From positions 1,511,501-1,575,500 of the forward strand of contig JALMGJ010000062.1 in the NCBI GenBank assembly GCA_023362775.1: a stretch of 64,000 nucleotides of DNA, in the 5' to 3' direction. A program made the translations under genes and the position numbers. This DNA is from Charina bottae. Taxonomy: Eukaryota > Chordata > Lepidosauria > Squamata > Charinaidae. Positions within the stretch are counted from its first letter, which is position 1, and each line of letters starts with the position of its first letter. Under the pieces are notes generated by a model. That model was not told the origin of the DNA, searched no databases, and saw nothing but the letters and a program-made list of their open reading frames with translations. Positions 39,701 through 44,791 of the stretch are shown piece after piece.

Positions 39701-42694
39701 GAAAGGCCAACAAAATGGTTGAGTTGACACATTTAACTAGGTCATTTTAAGATCTCGTTACTGCAACTGTTGAGTTTTAATCCATCTTAGGGGGGGTTTT
39801 TTGTATATGTGTGTGGATTTAATCTACTGACTGACCCACCACACAGAAAAGGCAGGCCTCTTCCCCTTTGCACCTAAAAATCACAAGAAAATAGACATTT
39901 TCTCCCTTCGATGGCCTATATATATAGCAGGGTGGGCAACGTCAGGCCCGCGGGCTATATAAGGCCCGCAGGGCTCCCGCCCGTAAACCCCACCCCTTCC
40001 ACACGATTGGCTCCCGCCCACAAACCCCGCCCCCCAGTGCTTGTGATTGGCTCCCGCCCGCAAACTCCGGCCCCCAATCCGCGGAAATCCCAGAAACCCC
40101 GCCCCCCCACCCACCCCGGTCCCCGGTTATAAATATCCAAATGGCCCTTGGCAGAAAAAAGGTTCCCCACCCCTGATATATAGGGACCTCATTTGAATGT
40201 AAAGTACTGGCTGGAATTCTTGTATGGAAACCTTAGCCTTCCTTCGGAGAAACATTGCTCATCGATGTGCCGTGGTTCATTATATCCAGCCCAGAATGCT
40301 AGGCGGGCAGTCCGACGGTGTTCGCACCCTGACGCGTATTCTGCAAAATCTTCCCTTCTGCAGCCGATCAAATTGGCAAAACAGGGCCATCATTCTCTAA
40401 TTATTCACCAGCCCTTCCACTCCCTTATTGCCCACAGAGGAACGAGAGGTCCATGATTGTGGATCCTGTTTTGAAACAGCATCGATCTTATCGGTCTGTC
40501 CCCGTGGGGTGTGAAACTGTAACACGCTCCTATATTTCAATGCTAACTGGTCCATTGTGCCTTTTCTTTTCTTGCTTCTTCTGCAGAGTGCAAAAACGGT
40601 GAGTCTTGGCGATGCTTCGACGTTGTTTTGATTTGCACGCTGGCTTTCTCTGCACAAGGCATTTGATTCTCTGGACCCATCAGGCACAGCCTTTCCACGG
40701 CCCTGGGCTGGGTAGAGCCGGAATTCCCCACCCGCATTCCTGATTTGCAGGAAGTGGATCCTCATGAGGGGGTGCTTGGGAGTTGCAGAAAGGCCACGCT
40801 GGATTTCGGAGAACCTGGTGCACCATCGCAGATGGCCAAGGAGGGAAAGAAGATAAAGCAGGGGTTGGGGGTGGCGTGGGGTTTCTGAAGAGCAGAGAAA
40901 TCAATGCTCTTCAATGCCTAACCAAAGCCGAGAAGTTTGGGGTCACTCTTGACACCCCTCATCAGCACACACAATCCCTGGGTCTTTCAGGAATTAGATA
41001 GCCCATGTATTTTTGGCTGATGCTTGGGCATCTCTTTCCAAAGTCTGCTCTCTGATTATTTTGGGGGGGGGGGTCAGCCTTCCCAGGTAGACCAGACAGG
41101 AAACACGACCAGATGAGCTAATTCTACTTTATTGTAAAGCTACATTGACAGAATCTAGCAAGTCTGAAAGTACAATTCCCTCCCCCCCGTCTCCTTTACA
41201 GCCTGAGAAACTAGGGAGGGTCCCTTCTGAGCCTCTTTCTCCATCCATTATGCAGCTGTGGGCTATGCTCCCTCTTATCCGACTGTTCCCTTTTAACGCT
41301 GACTCTCGGAAACGGTGTGTCAGCCTTCCCAGGTAGACCAGACAGGAAACACGACCAGATGAGCTAATTCTACTTTATTGTAAAGCTACATTGACAGAAT
41401 CTAGCAAGTCTGAAAGTACAATTCTCCCCCCCCCATCTCCTTTACAGCCCGAGAAACTAGGGAGGGTCCCTCCTGAGCCTCTTTCTCCGCCCATTATGCA
41501 GCTGTGGGCTCGGCTCCCTCTTATCCGACCGTTCCCTAGGCAGCATCTCTGGGCCCAGTCTCCCAAGGTCTTTCCCACATGCCATTACAGGGGGTGACCG
41601 TGGCTTGCAGCTGATAATGGGGTGAAATGTATCTCCTGTGCATGTTCTCTGGGCACTTTAAAAAATATAAAAGATAGACGATGCCGACCTGCCCTGGACA
41701 AAAAGATCAAGGTAAGCTGAAGTGGTACAAAAGGAGATCTTGCAGCTGCTAATGGTGGCGATAAGAGAGAGCTATCTTCGCCATTTTATCTTCTGGTCAA
41801 TAGGGAGGATCCAAAAAGTCAAGGCGGTGTCCACAGCCACACAATCCAAGTGCTGCCCCTTTTTTTCACGCAATCATGTGGTCGTGGACACAATACAGGT
41901 AGTCCTCGACTTACGACCGTTCATGTAGCAATGGTCCGAAGTTACGATGGCCTCGCAATGGGTGCTTTACAGCCTGTAAAGCACTTCCGAGCATCACAAA
42001 ATGTTGCATACCCCCCCCCCATGGCCACATGATTGCATTTCAGGCACTTGGCAACCAGCTCACATTTACAACCAGTTGCAGTGTCCTATGGTCGCAGGAT
42101 CGCGTTTTGCAACATTTTTTGTCAGCAAAAAACACCCATTGGGGAAGCTGGATTCGCTTAACAACCGCAGTGATTTGCTTAATGACCGCTGTAAAAATGG
42201 CCTTAAAATCGGGTCCGGTCACGTGGTGGCTCGACTTACGGCCGCAACGACTTACGATGGAAATTCCAGTCCCAACTGTGGTTGTAAGTCGCCTACCTGT
42301 ATTTTATTTATTTATTTAAATTTATTGGCCGCCCAACTCTAGTGGATTCTGGACTTCTTTGACCCCCTCCTTTGCAAATAAACCACCTTTTAGTGGGAGC
42401 ACCCTGACAGGGGTTTCAGAGCCCCAAGTGTGCCCACAAATTTAATAACGGGAGCCATCAATCGCACGCCGTTTTCCCGTCTGGAGACGATGTCCTGTCC
42501 TTGGCGTGTTGCTAACCGTTCCCGCCTCTCGTTTCTTTTCCGACAGCCAAGAGGAAGAAAACCTGCGACGGGTAGAAGCGGAGAAGGAGAAGGAGCAGGC
42601 TGCAAAGCTAAAGACTCTTGGGTACGACGAGAACAAACTCACACCGTGGCAAAGGCAGATTATCCTCAAAAAAGGAGACATGGCAAAGTATTAG
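1..42694 (+). CDS. ESPN: ESPN (espin) gene, 5'-truncated, two alternative 3' ends
   Basis: This entry spans the whole gene; exons are listed separately. Espin bundles actin filaments in stereocilia and microvilli. Nine exons (1-189, 1074-1256, 1918-2049, 5528-5735, 6714-6985, 18662-18814, 20796-20982, 24515-24660, 27296-27568) join without a frame break into 581 codons: ankyrin repeats, proline-rich segment, extra actin-binding type segment, second proline-rich segment and WH2. All have AG acceptors and GT donors, and neighbouring phases agree. From the last shared donor (phase 0) there are two phase-compatible continuations: 31545-33332 with its own stop, or 39247-39326 + 40587-40598 + 42547-42694, which ends in the conserved espin actin-bundling module. 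The exon order and residues match mammalian espin as I know it. The 5' exons with the first ankyrin repeats are outside the window. Confidence 0.96.
190..1073 (+). other. ESPN intron between ankyrin exons
   Basis: The intron holds one TA-flanked transposon (about 240-599) and a short (AC)n run near 617. From 630 to 1073 I see only unique-looking AT-rich sequence and a pyrimidine-rich acceptor. Confidence 0.8.
240..599 (+). mobile_element. TA-flanked DNA transposon copy M1 (CAGGTAGTCC family)
   Basis: The left end reads CTAGGTAGTCCTCGCTTAAC and the right end GCGAGGACTACCTGTA, so the ends are inverted repeats. The interior has the family phrases 'acttacgaccgtcgcagcatccc', 'cttctggcaagcaaaa' and 'caatggggaacc' found in the other copies. 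No coding capacity, so it is non-autonomous. The CAGG termini and TA flank resemble Tigger/pogo-type elements; that assignment is inference. Confidence 0.8.
1074..1256 (+). CDS. ESPN: ESPN exon, ankyrin repeats
   Basis: Sixty-one codons lie between a CTCTTCCTCCTAG acceptor and a GTGAGC donor, phase 0 at both ends. The protein contains [21 protein letters not shown] and [15 protein letters not shown], two ankyrin units nearly identical to mammalian espin. The internal ATG at 1074 is not a start codon here. Confidence 0.96.
1918..2049 (+). CDS. ESPN: ESPN exon, last ankyrin repeat
   Basis: Forty-four codons begin [20 protein letters not shown] and end LRTVEHL, with a CCCCTCAG acceptor and a GTGCAG donor, phase 0. 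This is the final ankyrin unit and its capping helix. The sequence is much more GC-rich than the surrounding intron. Confidence 0.95.
2050..5527 (+). other. ESPN intron with minisatellite
   Basis: From 2255 to 3411 lies an interspersed element with an internal 102-bp tandem array. From 3412 to 5527 I see pyrimidine-rich and mixed unique sequence, with a short CR1-like tail near 5110-5170 ('gaccatctagtccatcccc'). No additional exon is supported. Confidence 0.7.
2255..3425 (+). repeat. 102-bp minisatellite array inside an interspersed element
   Basis: The element opens with a (TTTA)-rich stretch and 'ctcaaggcggcgaacatacc', then 'ggcccaaggtcaccc'. From about 2395 to 3390 a 102-bp unit is repeated nearly ten times; its landmark phrases are 'ctagggctgagagacagggactgg' and 'gcgggactagaactctcagt'. 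It finishes with 'ccttaaccactagac' at about 3395-3410, the usual end of the unexpanded element. Because 102 is a multiple of three, long frames stay open on both strands; they are not genes. Confidence 0.9.
5528..5735 (+). CDS. ESPN: ESPN exon after the ankyrin domain
   Basis: The exon encodes [20 protein letters not shown] and a serine-rich linker containing FSNYDSC. It starts in phase 0 after CTCCCGTAG and ends in phase 1 before GTAAGC. The Ser-Val-Glu-His-Arg-Val-Leu block and the SNYDSC block are strongly conserved in espin. Confidence 0.95.
6209..6341 (+). mobile_element. Palindromic fold-back MITE copy P1
   Basis: The two arms are near-perfect inverted repeats: left TAGTGTTTCTCAACCTTGGG, right CCAAGGTTGAGAAACACTG, meeting at 'ccagccagcaag'. 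It is flanked by an exact 8-bp duplication CATTAAAC (6201-6208 and 6342-6349), which is the hAT superfamily signature. Confidence 0.9.
6714..6985 (+). CDS. ESPN: ESPN exon, first proline-rich region
   Basis: The exon starts in phase 1 (the split codon gives Arg) and ends in phase 0 before GTAAGA. It encodes [12 protein letters not shown], then poly-proline blocks ([25 protein letters not shown]), then [20 protein letters not shown]. In espin this proline-rich region binds profilin or SH3-type partners, and the segment after it begins the extra actin-binding region. Confidence 0.95.
7978..8912 (+). mobile_element. hAT-like element A1 with internal minisatellite
   Basis: The element begins CAGAGCTTTCCAAACTTTTC and ends CAGTTTGGAAAGCTCTG. 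It is flanked by an exact 8-bp duplication ATCTAGCC (7970-7977 and 8913-8920). The middle (about 8070-8850) is a tandem array of two alternating units of about 60 and 54 bp, with landmarks 'aaggcaggcactaggacctg' and 'caggtttggaggcagc'. No transposase is encoded. Confidence 0.93.
9860..10170 (+). mobile_element. Fold-back MITE copy P2, arms separated
   Basis: The left arm (9860-9930) reads CAGTATTTCTCAACCTTGGC and ends near 'gaattccctagccagc'. The right arm (10107-10170) is its reverse complement ending TTGAGAAACTCTG. About 180 bp of unrelated sequence separates the arms. The flanks TTATAGGG and CTTTAGGG match at 6 of 8 positions. Confidence 0.75.
10430..11835 (-). repeat. Second 102-bp minisatellite locus (reverse orientation)
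   Basis: About 12 copies of the same 102-bp unit as at 2395-3390 run in the opposite orientation to about 11730. They are followed by the mirror of the element's start ('gaaaataggaggaggga', 'ttgccttgagttattttt', 'aaggcgggatag'). It keeps a 500-codon frame open on the - strand and shorter ones on the + strand; these are repeat artefacts. Confidence 0.9.
11838..11965 (+). repeat. Compound microsatellite (AAAT)n(GAAT)n(GAAA)n
   Basis: A run of AAAT units passes into a few GAAT units and then about 15 GAAA units. It sits at the poly-A side of the preceding element, as expected for a retroposon tail that later expanded. Confidence 0.9.
12391..12718 (-). mobile_element. tRNA-derived SINE copy S1
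   Basis: On the - strand the element starts with a tRNA-like head (A-box 'tggctcagcgggtaagat', B-box 'ggttcgaatccc') and ends 'gaaacctttacctttt'. It is flanked by TATCTTTA on both sides (near 12381 and 12719). The body contains 'gagtcggacacgactgcac'. This type of SINE is widespread in squamates. Confidence 0.88.
14556..14712 (-). mobile_element. CR1-like fragment
   Basis: The + strand reads 'tagaatcagagaacagactctagagatcatctgg' and 'ccattaggaaacgcttccaacc', which is the reverse complement of a CR1-type 3' region. No open frame is present. Confidence 0.6.
14949..15020 (+). mobile_element. Single arm of the fold-back MITE (P3)
   Basis: One arm only: CAGTATTCCTCAACCTCAGC, then 'gtgtggacttcaactcccag', stopping at 'ccagccagc'. 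The second arm is missing, so this is a truncated copy. Confidence 0.6.
16470..16580 (+). repeat. Degenerate fold-back repeat (P4)
   Basis: Alternating blocks 'caactcccagaattcctcag' and 'ctgagaattctgggag' occur three or four times in opposite orientations. They derive from the centre of the fold-back family without its outer termini. Confidence 0.6.
17359..18513 (+). mobile_element. hAT-like element A2 with internal minisatellite
   Basis: It starts CAGAGCTTTCCAAACTTTTC and ends CAGTTTGGAAAGCTCTT (last base changed). The flanking 8-bp duplication CCCTAAGG is exact (17351-17358 and 18514-18521). The internal array (about 17430-18420) has roughly 18 units of about 54 bp, mostly the short unit with 'cacggcaggtttggaggcagc' or 'catagcaagtttggaggcatc', so it expanded differently from A1. 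Confidence 0.93.
18662..18814 (+). CDS. ESPN: ESPN exon, extra actin-binding type segment
   Basis: Fifty-one codons, phase 0 at both ends (acceptor CTTTTCAG, donor GTGAGA). It encodes [20 protein letters not shown], then [12 protein letters not shown] and a glycine-rich stretch ending KMAHSGE. The [13 protein letters not shown] block is the hallmark of the espin region that adds an extra actin-binding site in long isoforms. Confidence 0.95.
18815..20795 (+). other. ESPN intron
   Basis: The intron contains transposon copy M2 (19501-19885) and an A-rich / T-rich near-palindrome around 19110-19310. The rest (19890-20795) is unique-looking sequence with no supported exon. Confidence 0.7.
19501..19885 (+). 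mobile_element. TA-flanked DNA transposon copy M2
   Basis: Ends are CAGGTAGTCCTCGCTTAAC and its inverse GCGAGGACTACCTG, each next to TA. Internal family phrases ('gcgacggttc'-like, 'cacttggcaaccggttcgca', 'gcttagcaac') are intact, and no frame is coding. Confidence 0.9.
20796..20982 (+). CDS. ESPN: ESPN exon, second proline-rich region
   Basis: It encodes [20 protein letters not shown], two poly-proline blocks ([10 protein letters not shown] and [10 protein letters not shown]) and a serine-rich end QQRSPSSSG. It starts in phase 0 and ends in phase 1 before GTAAGT; the split codon joins the next exon as Ser, giving the conserved ...SGSTKSFNMM. Confidence 0.94.
21648..21782 (+). mobile_element. 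Palindromic fold-back MITE copy P5
   Basis: Near-perfect palindrome: left CAGTGTTTCTCAACCTTGGC, centre 'ccagccagcatggctggctgg', right GAGGTTGAGAAACACTG. The flanks GGTTAAAG and GCTTAAAG match at 7 of 8 positions, an hAT-length target duplication. Confidence 0.9.
22940..23256 (+). mobile_element. TA-flanked DNA transposon copy M3, left end lost
   Basis: The right end GCGAGGACTACCTGTA is intact. The left end starts inside the family consensus ('gacttacgatgctgaaaa'), right after the degenerate inverted repeat, so it is truncated. Confidence 0.8.
24515..24660 (+). CDS. ESPN: ESPN exon, WH2 motif
   Basis: It starts in phase 1 after CATCCACAG and ends in phase 0 before GTAAGT. It encodes [20 protein letters not shown] followed by [11 protein letters not shown]. 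The amphipathic helix [10 protein letters not shown] and the LKPTPQ tail form a WH2 motif, which binds monomeric actin in espins. The residues are almost the same as in mammals. Confidence 0.96.
24707..24831 (+). mobile_element. Palindromic fold-back MITE copy P6
   Basis: Left end CGGTGTTTCTCAACCTTGGC, right end CCAAGGTTGAGAAACACTG. The 8-bp duplication CTGTATTT is exact (24699-24706 and 24832-24839). It lies only 46 bp downstream of the WH2 exon donor. Confidence 0.92.
24866..25253 (+). mobile_element. TA-flanked DNA transposon copy M4
   Basis: Complete copy: TA + CAGGTAGTCCTCGCTTAAC at the left and GCGAGGACTACCTG + TA at the right. The interior matches M2 across its whole length. Confidence 0.92.
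27296..27568 (+). CDS. ESPN: ESPN exon before the alternative 3' ends
   Basis: Ninety-one codons, phase 0 at both ends (acceptor CTTCAATAG, donor GTAAAG). It encodes a Ser/Thr/Pro linker, then [20 protein letters not shown], then [20 protein letters not shown], the start of the charged helix leading to the actin-bundling module. Its phase-0 donor fits both the acceptor at 31545 and the acceptor at 39247. Confidence 0.96.
27868..28175 (-). mobile_element. CR1-like LINE fragment
   Basis: Read on the + strand, 'cgtagaatccctggatggaa', 'tcatctagtccaaccac', 'attaggaaacgcttcccc' and 'cttcagatacctgaagac' follow the reverse complement of a CR1 3' region. It is non-coding here. Confidence 0.75.
28468..28788 (+). 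mobile_element. tRNA-derived SINE copy S2
   Basis: The tRNA-like head has A-box 'tggctcagcgggtaagacg' and B-box 'ggttcaaatccc'; the body has 'ccgccccctagagtcgg' and the tail 'aaacctttacatttacc'. The next transposon (M5) begins directly at its tail. Confidence 0.88.
28789..29153 (+). mobile_element. TA-flanked DNA transposon copy M5 (diverged)
   Basis: Starts 'ctagtcctcaaattacgacc' and ends 'gtcgaggactacctata'. It shows more substitutions than M2 or M4 but keeps the order of internal phrases, so it is an older copy or a subfamily. Confidence 0.8.
29691..29892 (+). mobile_element. hAT-like element A6 with GC-rich core
   Basis: Starts CAGTGCTTTCCAAACTGCCG and ends ACACAGTTTGGAAAGCTATA. The flanking 8-bp duplication GCATAGAC is exact (29683-29690 and 29893-29900). 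The core is rich in GCC/GGC triplets instead of the minisatellite of A1. Confidence 0.9.
30209..30400 (-). mobile_element. hAT-like element A7 with hairpin core
   Basis: Inverted relative to A1: starts CATAGCTTTCCAAACTGTGT and ends GTTTGGAAAGCTCTG. The 8-bp duplication CTCTTGAA is exact (30201-30208 and 30401-30408). The core contains 'gcgctgatgg' and 'ccatcagcgc' arms that can pair. Confidence 0.92.
30828..31141 (+). mobile_element. Second hAT-like MITE family
   Basis: Starts CAGCCTTTCTCAACTTTTTG and ends GGTTGAGAAACCCTG. The 8-bp duplication GTCTAAAA is exact (30820-30827 and 31142-31149). Inside are 'aggaacccttgaaat' and the near-inverse 'ccacggaaccctggttg'. No open frame. Confidence 0.92.
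31545..33332 (+). CDS. ESPN: ESPN alternative terminal exon, espin-like (ESPNL) type C-terminus
   Basis: A single uninterrupted 596-codon exon. It follows a 17-T tract and GTCTTGCGTAG, enters in phase 0 and ends at TGA 33330. The first residues are [20 protein letters not shown], then [20 protein letters not shown] and a coiled-coil-like segment rich in Glu, Gln and Leu (about residues 35-75). The middle is a basic and acidic mixed region ([18 protein letters not shown], then [20 protein letters not shown]). Near the end are [35 protein letters not shown] and [15 protein letters not shown] recognise this order of blocks from the C-terminal half of espin-like protein, not from the canonical mammalian espin, which lacks it. 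A 595-codon frame with codon use like the flanking ESPN exons argues that it is functional. What it binds is not known from sequence. It is probably an alternative last exon; a separate promoter cannot be excluded. Confidence 0.9.
   Translation, partial: LRSGNCYPQEGWRYSHAHNAILGPFGELMTEDDILHIEKQIQNLQVVHKVQKVETELKQLEQELQQLLPVSAALERERFTVNPKCMHGRAEDLPAWCNKISILLKSMSVLLAALGGKATGLAETVTSEVLVQKSEDAQAAPLAAPTIKDGPSHMACSQSSSGTREEVEKEIVQWGVSVKNLKANYEVHVQAQLISAASSRVYKRKRSLPVGTAQFTLGREPILEEDYIMGFEPFSVLEVREISIGGLESPIQLSHAPLLYEEGPSPFSRADSFAEAMFSPDHTTRSLPVQTELSCVQDYINLRKERIVYLFLEHWKRWTFTESGRQVQPKRRAEILSPDLEEGHKAYSRSALIATGPKPSEDHQLLYFMKQRQVVGKLLTHWRSIISQVPTRQLRRLSRTDIFYWPEHFLPHVNGSPVEYESLTLDLFMLGYFQLLEMDMSWEERKFRHLLCYEMFDRLGSHSWEIIRQFHKVVMEEVAAGKRDWLDGFEDLKQRFFGDSLLLDHGTTPSVDVPAENQHSPPALSHQESSQSLVSSTQEPKAVADELAVVPASESRKNSIQLISELGEFSNEDICRYIDRSFSFWKEKEAEMFDL
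34119..34355 (-). mobile_element. hAT-like element A8 in the candidate 3' UTR
   Basis: Starts CATAGCTTTCCAAACTGTGT and ends GTTTGGAAAGCCCTG. The 8-bp duplication CATTACAT is exact (34111-34118 and 34356-34363). The core has 'aaaacccggaagc' repeats that can fold. Confidence 0.92.
35012..35017 (+). terminator. Candidate poly(A) signal for the short ESPN transcript
   Basis: AATAAA in the context 'gatgaaataaagtctgttgcg', with a GT-rich stretch just downstream. It is the first canonical hexamer I see after the alternative stop codon. Confidence 0.5.
35491..35625 (+). mobile_element. Palindromic fold-back MITE copy P7
   Basis: Left CAGTGTTTTTCAACCTTGGC and right GCCAAGGTTGAAAAACACTG are inverse copies around 'ccagcatggctgg'. 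Flanks CTTTAAAA and GTCTAAAA match at 6 of 8 positions. Confidence 0.88.
36668..36732 (+). repeat. Microsatellite (AT)n then (GCAT)n
   Basis: About 20 TA units followed by about five GCAT units. Confidence 0.95.
36853..37187 (-). mobile_element. tRNA-derived SINE copy S3
   Basis: Reverse-oriented copy of the S1 family: + strand starts 'ggtaaaggtaaaggttcccc' and ends 'acccgctgagcat', so the tRNA-like head is at the right end. B-box 'ggttcgagaccc' is slightly changed. Confidence 0.88.
37190..37495 (+). mobile_element. LINE 3'-tail-like sequence (uncertain)
   Basis: AT-rich text ends in (TG)n and 'aattaaataaataaaggcaagg', which looks like the 3' UTR and tail of a LINE. No coding part is attached, so this is a guess from composition. 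Confidence 0.3.
38012..38032 (+). repeat. (CA)n microsatellite
   Basis: About ten CA units in unique sequence. Confidence 0.9.
38113..38489 (-). mobile_element. TA-flanked DNA transposon copy M6 (reverse)
   Basis: Both ends are present next to TA: CAGGTAGTCCTCACTTAAC and GTGAGGACTACCTG. The interior is the reverse complement of M2 ('gattttgcttgcc', 'tgcgaaccggttgccaagcg'). Confidence 0.9.
38641..38946 (+). mobile_element. hAT-like element A9 with GC-rich core
   Basis: Starts CAGGGCTTTCCAAACTTTTC and ends ACACAGTTTAGGAAGATACAG, with several 'cccggaagcgctgatgg' blocks in both orientations. I could not find a matching 8-bp duplication; the right end seems altered. Confidence 0.8.
39247..39326 (+). 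CDS. ESPN: ESPN exon, start of actin-bundling module
   Basis: Twenty-six codons plus two bases after a strong pyrimidine-rich CTTACAG acceptor (phase 0), ending in AG before GTAAGG (phase 2). It encodes [20 protein letters not shown] and then KKVEEE. MPAWRRD is the signature at the start of the C-terminal actin-bundling module of espins. Confidence 0.96.
39327..40586 (+). other. ESPN intron
   Basis: Contains an AT-rich TTAAAT stretch (about 39548-39660) and a third hAT-like family member (39928-40175). Elsewhere nothing recognisable. Confidence 0.7.
39928..40175 (+). mobile_element. Third hAT-like MITE family
   Basis: Starts CAGGGTGGGCAACGTCAGGC and ends AAAAAGGTTCCCCACCCCTG. The 8-bp duplication ATATATAG is exact (39920-39927 and 40176-40183). 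The core has four C-rich repeats around 'gattggctcccgcccg'. Confidence 0.92.
40587..40598 (+). CDS. ESPN: ESPN 12-nt micro-exon
   Basis: AGTGCAAAAACG lies between TTCTTCTGCAG and GTGAGT. It enters in phase 2 and leaves in phase 2, completing Arg-Val-Gln-Lys-Arg between the neighbouring exons. The result EEERVQKRQEEE parallels the mammalian charged helix, and leaving the exon out keeps the frame. Confidence 0.88.
41073..41545 (+). repeat. 246-bp tandem duplication, unknown family
   Basis: Two direct copies begin GTCAGCCTTCCCAGGTAGAC at 41073 and 41319 and run through 'cattgacagaatctagcaag' to 'ctcttatccga'. They are nearly identical. Sequence near 38950-39040 ('tattttattgagattggcta') looks like a distant relative, so the unit may be part of a retroelement, perhaps an LTR. 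Confidence 0.8.
41896..42299 (+). mobile_element. TA-flanked DNA transposon copy M7 (diverged)
   Basis: Starts CAGGTAGTCCTCGACTTACG and ends 'gtaagtcgcctacctg', both beside TA. Several internal phrases differ from M2 ('gacttacggccgcaacgac'), so it is a separate subfamily. Confidence 0.85.
42547..42694 (+). CDS. ESPN: ESPN last exon, actin-bundling module
   Basis: The exon follows TTTCCGACAG and ends at TAG 42692-42694. It encodes [20 protein letters not shown] and then [28 protein letters not shown]. The LGYDE.KL.PWQR motif and the AKY end are the diagnostic espin C-terminus, needed in the family for bundling actin filaments. Confidence 0.97.
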
Positions 42695-43410
42695 CTCTGT
42701 CCACTGCTCCACGCTTTGGGGACATCCTTCTTTTCGATTTCAGGGCCTGGGGGACGCGGGCGAGGCAGAGGGTTGTGGCTCCTGTCTGTTTGCTGTCTCC
42801 AGACCTTCCTCGTTCGCCATCTCCAACGCAAATCCAGACCCTTTCAGGATCTCCCCCTCTCGATCACTCGTTTTGCTAAAGTTCATTCATTCCTTGCTCA
42901 AAGGCTGGTCTTTGTCCTACTGATATCTTCCAACTGCAACGCGTGGATTGGAAAGCAGCATCTGGTCCGCTCTAAAGATCATCCCCATCTTGGAGCAAAC
43001 TCTGAAAAGGAAAAAAAAATCTGCACATTCCCAAATATTCCATAGCTGGCGCTGCCGAGCTCTGATTGGCCAGCGTCAGTACGCTCACTAACCGCTGGTG
43101 AACTTTTTGCCCTTGTCTGAGTGAGTCGGTGTCTTTTTCAAAATTATTCTACGCCGTTTTCAAAAGGGATTTTTGCGGCCCGGGAATGTTTTGTTGTGGG
43201 ACATACAAGCCCGAAGCAGGGTGTGTTAAGTTGGGGAGGTGGTTTGACATGGGGGAAAGGGCTATTTACAGCTATTTAGAATGTTACGTTTCTCTTCATC
43301 CTAAAACAAAACGGGGAAAAGGTTAGCGACTTGAAGACACTCTGACTTGGTTGCCGAACGCCATCTGAATATCTTACCTGTGCAATAAAGTAAGTTCTCT
43401 TAGCTAATTC
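42695..43410 (+). other. Candidate ESPN 3' UTR
   Basis: Non-coding sequence from the stop codon to the polyadenylation hexamer AATAAA at 43384-43389 ('tgcaataaagtaagttctc'). The extent is inferred. Confidence 0.6.
43384..43389 (+). terminator. Candidate ESPN poly(A) signal
   Basis: Canonical AATAAA about 690 bases after the stop codon of the long 3' end. Confidence 0.6.
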
Positions 43411-43867
43411 TCTGCCTGCACCATTTTGCAGAGCAATTTCACAGAAGGCTGGAACGCTGCGCTGGGCATCTCCAAAATTCGCTTTGTTTTCTCAATTTGG
43501 CCCTTCTGGCTATGGAATATGGCGGATGGGTTTTGCTTCGGAGGATGAATGAGGCTCAAATCAGGCATAACCCCAAATGTTGCATTTTTCTGCTAACATC
43601 CCATTTCCACAAATTATCTCGTGCAAAACTTTGCTCCTTGCACACGTTTTGCAAGCCACCGAATCTGACTTTTCCATGGCAATGTTTTAACTCGAAAATG
43701 CGAAGAGCTTTAAAGCCAAGGACTACTTGAATGCACTCCTGCCATCTTTGAAAATTTTTGCAAAGTGGTTGCCTGCAATGGAAGATCAGTCCCCAAAGCA
43801 TTTCAGGGCAAGAACAAAAATCCTTCTCTCTCCAAAGCTTTATAAATTTCCCGTCCAGATTGAACTA

Positions 43868-44264
43868 CAGGTAGTCCTCACTTAATGACCACAATTGGGA
43901 CCAGAATTTTGGTTACGAAATGAAGCGGTCATTAAGCAAATCTGACCCGATTTTATGACCTTTTTTAACGGCGGTCATTAAGCAAACCACCTTGGGCATT
44001 AAGTGAACCACATGGTCGCTAAGCCAATCACACGATTCCCCATTGATTTTGCTTGCCAGAAGCCAGCCGGGAAGGTCGAAAACCACGGGACGCTGCGATG
44101 GTCATAAATGCAAACCGGTTGCCAAGCGCCCAAGTCGTGATCACGTGACCGCGGGGACGCTGCGACAGTCATAAGTGTAAAGACCGGTCATAAGTCGGTT
44201 TTTCCAGCACTGTCGTAAGTCCAAACCGTCACTAAACGAATGGTTGTTAAGCGAGGACTGCCTG
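43868..44264 (-). mobile_element. TA-flanked DNA transposon copy M8 (reverse)
   Basis: CAGGTAGTCCTCACTTAATG at the left and GCGAGGACTGCCTG at the right, each next to TA. Interior is the reverse complement of M2. Confidence 0.9.
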
Positions 44265-44791
44265 TATAACTATGTGGCTTCAGTAGTTGTAAGGAAAGAT
44301 CCCAAAAGCTGAAACCACCGGTTCATTCGTAGGGATCTTCAAATGCTATATTAAACTAGGCACGCCTTTTCCATCCATTTCCCAGAGCCAGAGAACGGCA
44401 CATATTTTAGTCCTACATTTTATTTGCAAACACATGCAAACACACTGGCCTTTTCAAAGAAGAGCATTGCCACTGTAAAAAGAAGACACGTACGTTCAAG
44501 AACATTTGAATTTCCGCTGCCATATCAACAAACGTTTCTTTCCCTCTTAGAGCCAAGCAGTTCAGTGCTAAATTTTCTGAGTTTTCCACCTCATTTTTTT
44601 GTCTTGCCCATCCTCTGACATCAACACCAGAGCAATGCCAAGGTAGTTTCTGACTTGGGTTGTTTATGAAACTGTTCTCCAAAATGTTTTTCCCCCCCCG
44701 TTTCCTCATAACCATAAAGTCAGAAGGTACCTCAAAGGTCATCTAGTCAAGCCCCCTTTTCTTTGGAACACTTACCTGCAGCTCTTTAGTG

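Larger units (their letters stand above)
40599..42546 (+). other. Last ESPN intron
   Basis: Contains a 246-bp tandem duplication (41073-41541), transposon M7 (41896-42299) and a short LINE-like tail at 42300-42345. The region 40600-41070 is unique-looking. Confidence 0.7.
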
